Origin: Promethearchaeota archaeon
GTDB lineage: Archaea; Asgardarchaeota; Thorarchaeia; Thorarchaeales; Thorarchaeaceae
Assembly (NCBI GenBank): GCA_014728035.1
Contig: WJMJ01000034.1
Coordinates: 1-64,000 of the forward strand
Length of the DNA stretch: 64,000 nucleotides
Reading direction: 5' to 3'
Below the pieces are notes generated by a model. That model made no database searches. It was given only the letters and a program-made list of their open reading frames with translations, and was not told the origin of the DNA. Positions 27,546-37,605 of this stretch are shown in pieces (position 1 is the first letter of the stretch; every line of letters begins with the position of its first letter). A program made the translations under genes and the position numbers.

Positions 27546-30314
27546 TCAGTTCATTGTACTAGCTTCTTTAATGGCTGCTTGAGCAGCTGCCAATCTTGCG
27601 ATAGGTAATCTATACGGAGAACAAGACACATAATCGAGACCTATCTCATAGAAGAATTCAACAGACCGGGCATCTCCACCATGTTCTCCACAAATACCTA
27701 ATTTGATGTCTGGACGTGTCTTTCTTCCTCGTTCAATAGCAATCTGCATCAGTTGGCCAATTCCTCTTTTATCAATGCTAACGAATGGATCATTACGTAG
27801 AATGTGAAAATCCAAATATTTTGGTAGAAATGAGTCGATATCATCTCGACTAAACCCAAATCCCATTTGACTGAGGTCATTAGTTCCAAATGAGAAGAAC
27901 TCTGCAGTTTGTGCCATATCTCCTGCACGCATACAAGAACGAGGAGTTTCAATCATTGTACCAAGCAGGAAGTCTATTTCATCACCAGTATCTTTCTTGA
28001 AATCTTCGTGTACTTTTTCAATACGCATCTTCATAGTTTTGAGTTCAGCAGCGCCGATAGTAACGGGAATCATGATTTCCAAAATGACTTCTTTCCCTTC
28101 CTTTTTCAGCTCGGCTGCAGCTTCAAGGATTGATTTGATCTGCATCTCGTATATCTCTGGATTTGTCAAACCTAGCCTAACACCACGGTGGCCCATCATC
28201 GGATTATTCTCTCGGAGGGCATCGCCTCTCTTTCGTACCTCCTCTAAGGGAATATCAAGAGCATGAGATAATCGCTCCTGGCCAATTTTACTCTGGGGTA
28301 CGAACTCATGCAAGGGAGGGTCTAGTAAACGGATTGTCACAGGTTTACCTTCCATTACTTCCAAAGTAGCTTTGATATCTTTCTTTACGAAGGGAGATAG
28401 TTCCTTCAAAGCCTCAGTTCTTTCCGCCTTGGTTGCACTCATAATCATCTTACGAAGCAGAAAGAGTGGCTCATCAGATCCTTCACCATAAAACATGTGT
28501 TCAGTTCGGAAAAGTCCAATACCTTCAGCACCAAACTCTAAAGCTTGTTTTGCATCCTCAGGGGTTTCAGCATTAGCACGGACACCCATCTTTCTGTATT
28601 TATCAACCAAGTCCATGAATTCTTGTAATCGAGGATTCTTAGTTGAATCGATCATAGGTAGTTCGCCCAAATACACATTTCCGATGGTCCCATTTAGTGT
28701 GATAGTAGTACCTTCTTCATAGACAGTCCCATTAATCATCAATTTTTTCTGATAGGGGTCAACTTCAATTCCAGACGCTCCAACAATACAGCATTTCCCC
28801 CATCCACGAGTTACTAATGCTGCGTGACTGGTCATTCCGCCACGAGCTGTAAGAATTCCATTTGCAGCTCGCATTCCTTCTATATCTTCAGGGCTAGTTT
28901 CTTCTCGAATGAGAATTACTTTCTTACCCTCATTATTCCATTTCACAGCATCCTCAGAAGTGAAGACAATCTGACCTACTGCACCTCCAGGGCCTGCTGG
29001 AAGACCTTGAGCTAAAGGTTTTACTTCCTTCTCCGCATCAGGGTCGAGTATTGGATAAAGCAATTGTCCAAGTTGAGTAGGTGCTAATCTGAGAACTGTT
29101 GTTGATTCATCAATGAGACCTTCATCAAGCATATCAAGAGCAATATTCAAAGCTGCTGTTGCAGTTCGTTTCCCAACTCGATGTTGTACAAGAAAGAGCT
29201 TACCCTGTTCAATAGTAAATTCAATATCCACCATATCCTTACTATACCCTTCCAATTTATCTTTGATATCACATAGCTCTTTGTAGAGTTTTGGCATTCT
29301 CTCTTCGAGAGTTGGTAAGTCTTTACTCTGCTCATTCTTAGACTCCTCGTTCATGGCATTTGGAGTCCTGATACCAGCAACGACATCTTCTCCTTGTGCA
29401 TTGAATAAACATTCTCCGTAGAATTTGTTTTCTCCAGTTGCAGGGTCTCGAGTGAAAGCAACACCAGTAGCCGATTGGTCACCCATATTTCCAAACACCA
29501 TTGACTGAACAGTACAAGCAGTTCCCCAATCATCTGGAATACTTTCTATTCGTCTATAAGCAACAGCACGATTTCCACCCCAACTCTTGAAGACTGCTCC
29601 AACTGCACCCCACAGTTGTTCATAAGGGTCATCGGGAAATTCGCGACCTAGAGTATCTTTGATTCGTTTCTTGAATTCCTGAATTATTTCCTTCAATGTT
29701 TCAACTGAAAGATCGGTGTCTAACTCAGCACCTGTTTCTCTTTTGCGCTTGTTAAGAATCCATTCTAATTGCTGTCGAATCCCCTTGCCTTCCTCAGGTT
29801 GAATGCCTTCTGCTTTTTCCATAACAACATCGCTATACATCATGATTAGTCGTCGATACGTATCATAAGCAAACCATTCATTGTTTGTAACAGCTATGAG
29901 TCCTGGGAGAGTTTCGGTTGTTAAACCAACATTAAGTACGGTTTCCATCATCCCAGGCATACTCTGACGTGCTCCAGACCGTGTTGAAACAAGTAGTGGA
30001 TTTTCAGGATCTCCAAACTTTTTATCCATGATTTCTTCTATCCATTCTAGTGCTTCTTTTGCTTGTTTCTTGACTTCTTCGGGGAGACCGTCTTTTTGGA
30101 GATAAATATTGCAAACTTCTGTACCAATCGTAAAACCAGGGGGTACAGGTAATCCCAATAAAGTGGCACTAGCAAGAGCTGCTCCTTTTCCACCCAGCTC
30201 ATTTTTCATTTTACCTGTGCCATCAGCTTTACCTGCGCCAAATTTGTAAACGTATTTTGTCAATCGATATGCGCTCCTATTCGCGTTTGATGGGTCTGCT
30301 TCATTCTTTTTCAA
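27546..30314 (-). CDS. ppdK: Pyruvate, phosphate dikinase
   Basis: KNELGGKGAALASATLLGLPVPPGFTI, GILTARGGMTSHAALVTRGWGKCCIVG (phospho-His), GLFRTEHMF, SFGTNDLSQMGFGFSRDD. Confidence 0.97.
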   Translation of the reverse strand: MKKNEADPSNANRSAYRLTKYVYKFGAGKADGTGKMKNELGGKGAALASATLLGLPVPPGFTIGTEVCNIYLQKDGLPEEVKKQAKEALEWIEEIMDKKFGDPENPLLVSTRSGARQSMPGMMETVLNVGLTTETLPGLIAVTNNEWFAYDTYRRLIMMYSDVVMEKAEGIQPEEGKGIRQQLEWILNKRKRETGAELDTDLSVETLKEIIQEFKKRIKDTLGREFPDDPYEQLWGAVGAVFKSWGGNRAVAYRRIESIPDDWGTACTVQSMVFGNMGDQSATGVAFTRDPATGENKFYGECLFNAQGEDVVAGIRTPNAMNEESKNEQSKDLPTLEERMPKLYKELCDIKDKLEGYSKDMVDIEFTIEQGKLFLVQHRVGKRTATAALNIALDMLDEGLIDESTTVLRLAPTQLGQLLYPILDPDAEKEVKPLAQGLPAGPGGAVGQIVFTSEDAVKWNNEGKKVILIREETSPEDIEGMRAANGILTARGGMTSHAALVTRGWGKCCIVGASGIEVDPYQKKLMINGTVYEEGTTITLNGTIGNVYLGELPMIDSTKNPRLQEFMDLVDKYRKMGVRANAETPEDAKQALEFGAEGIGLFRTEHMFYGEGSDEPLFLLRKMIMSATKAERTEALKELSPFVKKDIKATLEVMEGKPVTIRLLDPPLHEFVPQSKIGQERLSHALDIPLEEVRKRGDALRENNPMMGHRGVRLGLTNPEIYEMQIKSILEAAAELKKEGKEVILEIMIPVTIGAAELKTMKMRIEKVHEDFKKDTGDEIDFLLGTMIETPRSCMRAGDMAQTAEFFSFGTNDLSQMGFGFSRDDIDSFLPKYLDFHILRNDPFVSIDKRGIGQLMQIAIERGRKTRPDIKLGICGEHGGDARSVEFFYEIGLDYVSCSPYRLPIARLAAAQAAIKEASTMN

Positions 30315-30352
30315 ATCGGTTTGCTAACGTATGTGAAGCAGCCACTTCAAGT

Positions 30353-30368
30353 AAAAGAGTACTCTTTT
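30353..30368. promoter_or_regulatory. 16-bp perfect palindrome AAAAGAGTACTCTTTT in a divergent intergenic region
   Basis: Read directly at 30353-30368, between ppdK and the 30456 gene. Confidence 0.4.
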
Positions 30369-30455
30369 TTCCATTAAAAGGGGTTTCATCTAGACATAGA
30401 ATTCAAAATATTTTGAAGTCTGGAAGAATCGTTTAAAACTATTCTAAGATAACAT

Positions 30456-31997
30456 ATGATTGGGAAAGTCTTGTCTTTGAAGAAACCACCGATTTTAGCT
30501 ATATCGTTATTACTAGTAATCATGTCGTTCACTATCAGCTCCACAGATGGAACAACATTAAACAATAAAGACGTAGACATTCATGGATTTGTATGTTCAA
30601 ATATGCCTGCTGGTCTACTTGAATGGACAAGCAATGAAGATTCAACACCAAAGTCGGTTTCTGAAAATAGTACTCTTGTCGGAGATCATGTCATCTTACA
30701 TTCGTCACCGGAAGTACCAGTCGGTAGAACAATTGAATCAATTCAACTAACTGTTGATAATACAACGTACCATAACTCGACACATGATTTGATAATTCCA
30801 CAACTCAACTTCGACCCATTCAATGAGGAATTTGAAATATTCAATTCGAATTTTCAGTGGGTCATTGTTCATGGAATCGAAAGTGGGTGTACGCTCGAAA
30901 TCACGGCCACATTCACAAATGAAGATACTGATGTAATGGCTTGGCACGGAGGTCAAAATCCCAATGTGTATCGGTACGATGACAACATACTAAGTGGACA
31001 AATGGCATCCCAATATAATCCCGAAGTTGGACAAATCGAATGGTTTTATCCCAATCAAACATTAATTATTGGCATTTTTGATTATTCAGAACAGGCTGGA
31101 ACTTGTAGATTAGAAATCACCAGTATCGAGGAGCAAATCGTTTCTGGGATTGATAGTGTCAGCTATGACACCTATGGCTTTCAAACTAACAGAACTGTGA
31201 ATCTTACGGTATCATATTCCCTCGATAATGGAAGTGACTATGTATACAATTTTAGAAATCTTACCTTTGATAATTTCTTTTCACCCGAGATTTATAACGT
31301 AGTAATATCACATGACCAAGCTGTTCTCACATTTGCATGGCAAATCGAGGATAGAAATTTACTGGAGAATCACACCACCGATCTTTATCTTTCTTTTGAT
31401 AACGGGCAAACATATTCAATCATCACTGCTAGACTGAATCAGACTTCCTATGAATTTGACATGACAGGTTTTTCAAATCGAGTCTACTATTTGTTGATAG
31501 TTGTATCTGATGAAATAGGATTGTCTAATAGCATTATAGAGACCTTTACCCTTACCTCATCAACCAATCCAATTTTACTTGGTGTTGAAGACCTTGGAGA
31601 CATGGTCATAGAGTATGGCTCAGAGAACTCAACGATTGTATGGCATTTGGTACAAGACGACAATCCAACTGTAAATTATAGAATTTATGTCAATGACATT
31701 GAGATGTATGAAGGAATATGTAGTGATGGAACAATAGAATTTGACTTGAGTGAGTTTCTACCAGGTGAGTATACCATAGAGTTAGAAGTATGGCAAGCTG
31801 GTCGAATCTATAATGATGCATTGGTAGTTCTAATAATTGATTCCGGATTCCCTGTTGAATTGATTGCTAGTTTTGGATTGACTCTATTGGGAGTTGCGAT
31901 TTCAATAGTTTTCTTGTATAAGATTGCTAATGCAAGAAGAAATCAAATGGGAAAATGGAAACCTGAAGAAATCCGTGTGATCGATGAAGATGAATGA
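30456..31997 (+). CDS. Secreted, TM-anchored surface protein, paralogue of the 25975 gene
   Basis: Signal peptide, beta-rich ectodomain, C-terminal TM (LIASFGLTLLGVAISIVFLYKIA), block homology to the 511-aa protein. Confidence 0.7.
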   Translation: MIGKVLSLKKPPILAISLLLVIMSFTISSTDGTTLNNKDVDIHGFVCSNMPAGLLEWTSNEDSTPKSVSENSTLVGDHVILHSSPEVPVGRTIESIQLTVDNTTYHNSTHDLIIPQLNFDPFNEEFEIFNSNFQWVIVHGIESGCTLEITATFTNEDTDVMAWHGGQNPNVYRYDDNILSGQMASQYNPEVGQIEWFYPNQTLIIGIFDYSEQAGTCRLEITSIEEQIVSGIDSVSYDTYGFQTNRTVNLTVSYSLDNGSDYVYNFRNLTFDNFFSPEIYNVVISHDQAVLTFAWQIEDRNLLENHTTDLYLSFDNGQTYSIITARLNQTSYEFDMTGFSNRVYYLLIVVSDEIGLSNSIIETFTLTSSTNPILLGVEDLGDMVIEYGSENSTIVWHLVQDDNPTVNYRIYVNDIEMYEGICSDGTIEFDLSEFLPGEYTIELEVWQAGRIYNDALVVLIIDSGFPVELIASFGLTLLGVAISIVFLYKIANARRNQMGKWKPEEIRVIDEDE

Positions 31998-32098
31998 GTA
32001 ACTAGGAAATAATAGTAAACTAGTGATGGTAGGTTTAGGGATTATATTTATCGAAAACTTGGACATTGTAGAAGAATATCTGCTAAGAACTCGTATAA

Positions 32099-32259
32099 CC
32101 TGATACAGAATTAAGGTCAGGGTAATATATGCCAAGTCCCTGACTTGAACCGAGCCAGTCCAGTACACTTTCTGGATGGATAATGCCCGGATGTCCAACT
32201 AAAATAAATAGACGGTTACAGCTGAATCATCAGCATTATATTTTGCTACCAAACGGTAG
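32099..32259 (+). promoter_or_regulatory. Structured leader with alternative hairpins upstream of the PLP-dependent enzyme
   Basis: CCTGA 32099-32103/TCAGG 32117-32121. GTCAGGG 32116-32122/CCCTGAC 32138-32144. CAAGTC 32133-32138/GACTTG 32142-32147. TCCAG 32159-32163/CTGGA 32172-32176. GCTGA-atca-TCAGC 32221-32234. CTACC-aaac-GGTAG 32246-32259. Confidence 0.45.
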
Positions 32260-32308
32260 GTTATTAGGGAGTGGACGTTCCAGTTTCTTCTTGCTAGAGG
32301 AAGCCTCC

Positions 32309-33775
32309 ATGATAGACTTATCCCGAAATGAAGAACAATTAGAGAGAACAGTAGAGAGATGTAGAGAACGGAATATTGTCATTCCAACGTTTGACCAGCT
32401 AAAAAATCCTGAGCGCATCCCTGAAAAAATCAAAGATGATTTGAAGAGTATAGACCTCTGGGCTGTAGAACCACAGAATCTCTTTCGTATAACATGGAAG
32501 AATGCACCTCAAGATAGAGGAGGTCTCTATCGCGAGTTACCAAACTATATGGAAATTCCCAAAGAACTAACTGGAATTCAAGCAAGAGTCATCGCTCTTG
32601 TTGGTAAATGGTTCCCAACAGGCGCTCACAAAGTAGGAGCGACTTTTGGATGTCTGGTACCACCTCTAGTTACTGGACAATTCGATCCAACACGACATAA
32701 AGCAGTGTGGCCAAGTACGGGAAATTATTGTCGAGGTGGAGCATACGATGCAACTCTTCTAGCATGTGAAAGTATAGCAATTCTTCCAGAAGAGATGTCC
32801 CAAGAACGTTTTGATTGGCTCAAAACAGTAGCTGGAGAGATTATAGCTACTCCTGGTAGTGAGAGCAATGTCAAGGAGATATACGATAAAGTATGGGAAT
32901 TAAGGAGAGAACGTGATGATATTTTCGTATTCAATCAATTTAGTGAATTTGGTAATTATCTTTTTCACTATGATGTGACTGGACAAGCAATGGAAGAAGT
33001 TCTAGAGAAAGAATTAGGAAACGATAGGTATCAAGGTGTTTGTCTGACAACTGGCTCTGCGGGAACTATTGCATGTGGGGATTATATGAAGCAACTCTAT
33101 CCCACATCAAAGATAGCAGCTGGTGAAGCTCTCCAATGTCCCACTCTATTACTAAATGGATACGGTGCACACCGAATTGAAGGCATCGGAGATAAGCATG
33201 TACCATGGATTCACAACACACGCAATACAGACATGGTCATTGCTATTGATGACAACGATTCGATGGCACTGATGCGACTGTTCAATGAGCCCGAAGGAAG
33301 AAGATATCTCATTGAAGAAATTGGCATCTCTGAGAACTTCGTTTTGAATCTGGATCTACTAGGTATTTCCAGCATCGCAAATCTCCTCATGTGTATAAAA
33401 TTTGCCAAGTACTATGAATTGACATCAGATGATGTTGTACTCACAGTCTTTACAGATTCTATGGAGATGTACCAATCCAGACTAAAAGAGGCAACAACAA
33501 GAGTTGGACCATATACCCGTGAAGATGCTATTCGGGACTACCATAGACATCTCCAAGGGATGAAAATGGATGCCATGCTGGAACTTAGTTATTACGAGAG
33601 AAAGAGAATTCATCATCTCAAATATTTCACTTGGATTGAGCAGCAGATGTTTGAACTTGATGAATTGAATCGCCAGTGGTATGAATATGATGAGTATTGG
33701 TCCGAAATCCAACAAATGACTCCGAAAATCGATGAACAGATTGTGAGATTTAACGAAGCTGTCGGTCTCTTCTAA
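32309..33775 (+). CDS. PLP-dependent fold-type II (cysteine synthase/TrpB-like) enzyme
   Basis: WFPTGAHKVGATFGCLVPPL PLP-lysine-like motif, VWPSTGNYCRGGAYDATLLA, CLTTGSAGTIACGDYM. The ATG 32309 start (MIDLSRNEEQLER) is preferred over 32183. Confidence 0.7.
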   Translation: MIDLSRNEEQLERTVERCRERNIVIPTFDQLKNPERIPEKIKDDLKSIDLWAVEPQNLFRITWKNAPQDRGGLYRELPNYMEIPKELTGIQARVIALVGKWFPTGAHKVGATFGCLVPPLVTGQFDPTRHKAVWPSTGNYCRGGAYDATLLACESIAILPEEMSQERFDWLKTVAGEIIATPGSESNVKEIYDKVWELRRERDDIFVFNQFSEFGNYLFHYDVTGQAMEEVLEKELGNDRYQGVCLTTGSAGTIACGDYMKQLYPTSKIAAGEALQCPTLLLNGYGAHRIEGIGDKHVPWIHNTRNTDMVIAIDDNDSMALMRLFNEPEGRRYLIEEIGISENFVLNLDLLGISSIANLLMCIKFAKYYELTSDDVVLTVFTDSMEMYQSRLKEATTRVGPYTREDAIRDYHRHLQGMKMDAMLELSYYERKRIHHLKYFTWIEQQMFELDELNRQWYEYDEYWSEIQQMTPKIDEQIVRFNEAVGLF

Positions 33776-33792
33776 ATCTACTGAGGAGGTCT

Positions 33793-34953
33793 ATGATGGA
33801 AAAAGACGAGTCTGATTCCTCTACTATTAATATACCATATTCGGGAAACTTGGGAAAACAGGTTGAAGAGGTTTCAATAGATGCCAAGAAAATCGATCTC
33901 TATCTCAGAACCATCTCAGCAATTGACCTAGCTGAAGTTTCTCGATTAAAAAACCTTGAATGTCTTGATCTCTCATTCAATCGATTGGAATCTATTGATT
34001 TATCTGGTCTCTCTACATGTAGAAAAATCAGAGATATCAGACTCCAGCATAACAATCTCTCATCTCTAAATCTTTGGCCATTGATATATTCTAATAATCC
34101 AGAGTTTGTAGACATATCCAATAATGAAATAGAATCAATAGATCTTACAGCTGTTTTCCATTGGAAAGCTGTAGCAACAGACCCTGGTTTACAAGTCCAA
34201 TTTGATCCATGTCTGCGATACTTACCTCAAGTTCTTGGAAAGACAATGATTGATGAAAGAACGAAACATAGAGATCCTCTCGCAATAGTTACATTCAACG
34301 ATTATGAATCTGCAATCAGAACCAGTGGATGGAATCATATTAGGAATAGAATAAAGGAAATCCTTCAAAAAATTACTCCAAAAGATTGGTTTGCATTTCA
34401 GAGAGGAATGCTTGAAGGATTAGGTATTAGTGAACTCGCTTGTTATGATGGTGACCCGTTTGAAATCCTGAGATTTGGCTTTGAAGAGGATGATTATGAT
34501 AGGGCAAAAATAAACATGTATACTGGAACTGTAAGTCTACTCGAAAAGCAAATAGAAAGAAATGGACCAACTACTTTTCTAGATATTCGAAAAATGTTAG
34601 AAACAGAAGCATGTACATTGGTACCAAAAATTATTGAACGTCGCAAAGAAGAGATAGAATATACCGTAATTCCACAAATTGATGATAGGGTCATTCTAAT
34701 GCCTCTGTGGATAACTGCTAATGGTCACAGTATATTATCTGCTCTGGAATTAGGTTTGCGTACTAATTCCAATGTATTGCAGATAATTAGAGAGCAATTT
34801 GCAAAGTTAGATCAGGAGCTTCATGTTTTGCGAGATGGACCGATCAAAGATTCCTATGGACTTGAATGCACTCTTTCATATCGAAGACATATCGCACAGA
34901 TAGTCCAACATAATCAGCCACCACCAAGATATATCAGCTCACGGAAATTGTAG
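33793..34953 (+). CDS. Leucine-rich-repeat protein with an uncharacterised C-terminal domain
   Basis: SRLKNLECLDLSFNRLESIDLSGLSTCRKIRDIRLQHNNLSSLNL...FVDISNNEIESIDL. Confidence 0.75.
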   Translation: MMEKDESDSSTINIPYSGNLGKQVEEVSIDAKKIDLYLRTISAIDLAEVSRLKNLECLDLSFNRLESIDLSGLSTCRKIRDIRLQHNNLSSLNLWPLIYSNNPEFVDISNNEIESIDLTAVFHWKAVATDPGLQVQFDPCLRYLPQVLGKTMIDERTKHRDPLAIVTFNDYESAIRTSGWNHIRNRIKEILQKITPKDWFAFQRGMLEGLGISELACYDGDPFEILRFGFEEDDYDRAKINMYTGTVSLLEKQIERNGPTTFLDIRKMLETEACTLVPKIIERRKEEIEYTVIPQIDDRVILMPLWITANGHSILSALELGLRTNSNVLQIIREQFAKLDQELHVLRDGPIKDSYGLECTLSYRRHIAQIVQHNQPPPRYISSRKL

Positions 34954-35018
34954 AGTTTATAGAACACCCTGAATGAAACACTATCCTTTTGTATGAAAAG
35001 TGACAAGAAGGGTATGCA

Positions 35019-35966
35019 ATGATTTCTGAAACATCGATAGTCCAACCATACAAATCAGATGATGGTGATATAGACACTTTGCTAAAATTCCTAAGAACGG
35101 TTACAAAAATAATTGATAATAGTTTCAATCCACCTGACTCTAAATTTGACAAGCACTCTGACTCGGCAGATTATGATTTTGTTGAGGAGAAATACAAACT
35201 AGGGAATCAAAGTATATTTTTCTCAATTATGCATAGAATGGAATTTGAAGCAAAGTATGGAGGTCACGCTGTTGACATTGTAATAATTCAATCTCATGGT
35301 TTATCTGAAAATCAAAGTATCTCTATCGAGGTTTCAAGAAGATATAGTACTCCTCGGTTTGCAAAACTAAGTATTTCTGTTGTCGACGAGAACATTTCTA
35401 AGAAAATTATCGAGATGTTTCAAAAGGAGTTCGATGCTAGGTCTCAACTCGATGAAACAGACATCAAAAGACATGTAACAAGTGCACTGGTTGCAGTTAG
35501 AAGAGGTGCGTGGAGCGGTGCTGAATCTCATGCAAAGATTGTGCTTGATAATGACCCGAACAATGCTGAAGCATTATTGTATTTGGGTATCGCTCGAGCC
35601 GCTCAAGGCGATTTGACCAATGCTGAAAAAATATTGAAAGAAGTACTCGAAAAAGACCCTAGTAATTATGATGCATATTATAACCTAGGTCTTGTGTACA
35701 AAAATTCCGACAGACTCGAGGAATCTGTAATTCTCTATCAAAAGGGATTAGAAGTCAATCCCGATAATCACGCAATACAATTTCAACTTGCTCGAGCATA
35801 TGAAGAAATCGGAAATAAGGAGAAAGCACTATTCTATTATAGAGAAGCTCTCAGAACTAGTCCAAATCCTGATGGTGCGTTTCATTACACAGGAATGGAC
35901 TTTACAACCCATTCAAAAGACGGAATTGCAAGACTGGAAAAAGAATTGAATGGTAATGATTCTTAA
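35019..35966 (+). CDS. TPR-repeat protein with a unique N-terminal domain
   Basis: NAEALLYLGIARAAQGDLTNAEKILKEVLEKDPSNYDAYYNLGLVYKNSDRLEESVILYQKGLEVNPDNHAIQFQLARAYEEIGNKEKALFYYREAL. Confidence 0.85.
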   Translation: MISETSIVQPYKSDDGDIDTLLKFLRTVTKIIDNSFNPPDSKFDKHSDSADYDFVEEKYKLGNQSIFFSIMHRMEFEAKYGGHAVDIVIIQSHGLSENQSISIEVSRRYSTPRFAKLSISVVDENISKKIIEMFQKEFDARSQLDETDIKRHVTSALVAVRRGAWSGAESHAKIVLDNDPNNAEALLYLGIARAAQGDLTNAEKILKEVLEKDPSNYDAYYNLGLVYKNSDRLEESVILYQKGLEVNPDNHAIQFQLARAYEEIGNKEKALFYYREALRTSPNPDGAFHYTGMDFTTHSKDGIARLEKELNGNDS

Positions 35967-37402
35967 TCATTCTGTGATCTCCGTTTTCTAGTTTCATAAT
36001 AATCACAGGCTTTGGATAAAGCAGTTATAGCCTCTTGCATATTTCTGAAAACAGGAAGTTGCTTATCTACAAAGACGTCCCAAGCTTCTTTTCTTGCTTT
36101 CGGATAAGCAACATCAGGAACTGCAATAAGAACTGGTTTATTTTCACGAATAGAAACCTCTCTCGCAGCTTCCGCCATATCTCTCCAAAAATCAATCACA
36201 GCATCTGCTGCACCCATAATTGTAGCAACCTGATGTATATGATGTACATCAGCTTCAAAAATCAATGAATCGAATTTGGAGTCAGAACCAACAATTCGAA
36301 GAACTTCTGTAGTTGTTTGATCAGAATAATAATCTGCAGCAAGGTCTATCGGATTTTTTAGAGAAGTACCCACATCTCGAATCAACGGATCAAGCTTTTC
36401 AAGAGTTTCATTGGAAGTAGTAGGTACTTTGAGACCCGCGTCAATACACATGTCAGTATAGATTACACTTGTACCTCCACTAATTGCAATCATACCAACA
36501 TTTCTAGATGCTGGCTCCGGACAAAGAGAGAATACACTGAGTGTAGCAACAAGTTCCTCCAATGTAGAAACGGTGGGTACATTTGCTTGTTTGAACGCTG
36601 CAGACCAGAGTTCACGATTTCCAGCCAAAGCTCCCGTATGTGATGACACTGCACGGGAACCTTCAACAGACCTCCCACCTTTTAATACCACTACAGGTTT
36701 TTTATCCGCAAGAATCTTAAGCTCATGAAGAAGTTCACTTCCAGACTCTGTACCTTCAATGTATGCTCCTATAACATTGGTTTCTTCATCTCCCTGAAAA
36801 TATCTAATTAGCTCAGGAGGTTTGATATCAACTGAATTACCAAAACTAAACAACTTACTAAAACCAACACCGGACTCGGCAGCAGCAGTATAGGTACTTA
36901 TTGCAACACCACCTGACTGTGAAATGAAACCCACATCACCCACTCTTTGGATAATGGTAGGTGCAAAAGCAAATCCTAGTTTAGGATAACAAATACCCAT
37001 GCAATTAGGCCCAAACACTCTCATTGAAAGGTTACTTACCATATCTAAGAATTTCTTTTCTTCAGATCGACCCTCATCTGTTCCTAATTCTGAATAGCCG
37101 CTAGTAAATACAGTAGCTCCTTTTGCACCTTTATCAGCTACCTGTTTGATAACTTCAGGTACCACTCGTCTTGGAACAGCTATAATAGCATAGTCAATGT
37201 TCTCAGGGATATCATCCAAGCTTGAATGAATCTTATGACCAAGAACCTCACCCTCCCTGTGGGAAACCAACCAGACCTTTAGGTCATGGGGCCATTGAAG
37301 CATTGAGTGAACCCAGTAATAGCCAAGCTTCATTGAAACACCAATGATAGCCACGGATTTGATTTCCAGCATTTCTGAGATAGAGGGTTTCTTCACCGAC
37401 AT
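35963..37402 (-). CDS. Acetate/acyl-CoA ligase (NDP-forming) alpha-subunit-like, CoA-binding
   Basis: KSVAIIGVSMKLGYYWVHSML, VFGPNCMGICYP, GFISQSGGVAIST, SSHTGALAGNRELWSAAFKQANV. Confidence 0.88.
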   Translation of the reverse strand: MSVKKPSISEMLEIKSVAIIGVSMKLGYYWVHSMLQWPHDLKVWLVSHREGEVLGHKIHSSLDDIPENIDYAIIAVPRRVVPEVIKQVADKGAKGATVFTSGYSELGTDEGRSEEKKFLDMVSNLSMRVFGPNCMGICYPKLGFAFAPTIIQRVGDVGFISQSGGVAISTYTAAAESGVGFSKLFSFGNSVDIKPPELIRYFQGDEETNVIGAYIEGTESGSELLHELKILADKKPVVVLKGGRSVEGSRAVSSHTGALAGNRELWSAAFKQANVPTVSTLEELVATLSVFSLCPEPASRNVGMIAISGGTSVIYTDMCIDAGLKVPTTSNETLEKLDPLIRDVGTSLKNPIDLAADYYSDQTTTEVLRIVGSDSKFDSLIFEADVHHIHQVATIMGAADAVIDFWRDMAEAAREVSIRENKPVLIAVPDVAYPKARKEAWDVFVDKQLPVFRNMQEAITALSKACDYYETRKRRSQND

Positions 37403-37605
37403 CTGAATGACCTTCAGTATTGCGTTTTCTACTAATGCGAGATTTAAGAGTACCTGATTGGGATAGATTTTGTGAGTTTCCTTCGTTTGATGATTTCTCT
37501 ATTTAGCCAAGTTAATTTAGTTAGAAAAAATAAACAATCTTGAACAATCAGAAAGAGTTTTCTTTGTTGGAATATCTCAAATCTCACATAACTGAGGAAG
37601 GGTAG

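Noticed and set aside
32099-32190. Possible tRNA (minus strand ggttcaagtc T-loop-like)
   Set aside because: The flanking T-stem does not pair (CTCGG vs CAGGG) and no acceptor, D or anticodon arms could be built. Better explained by local hairpins.
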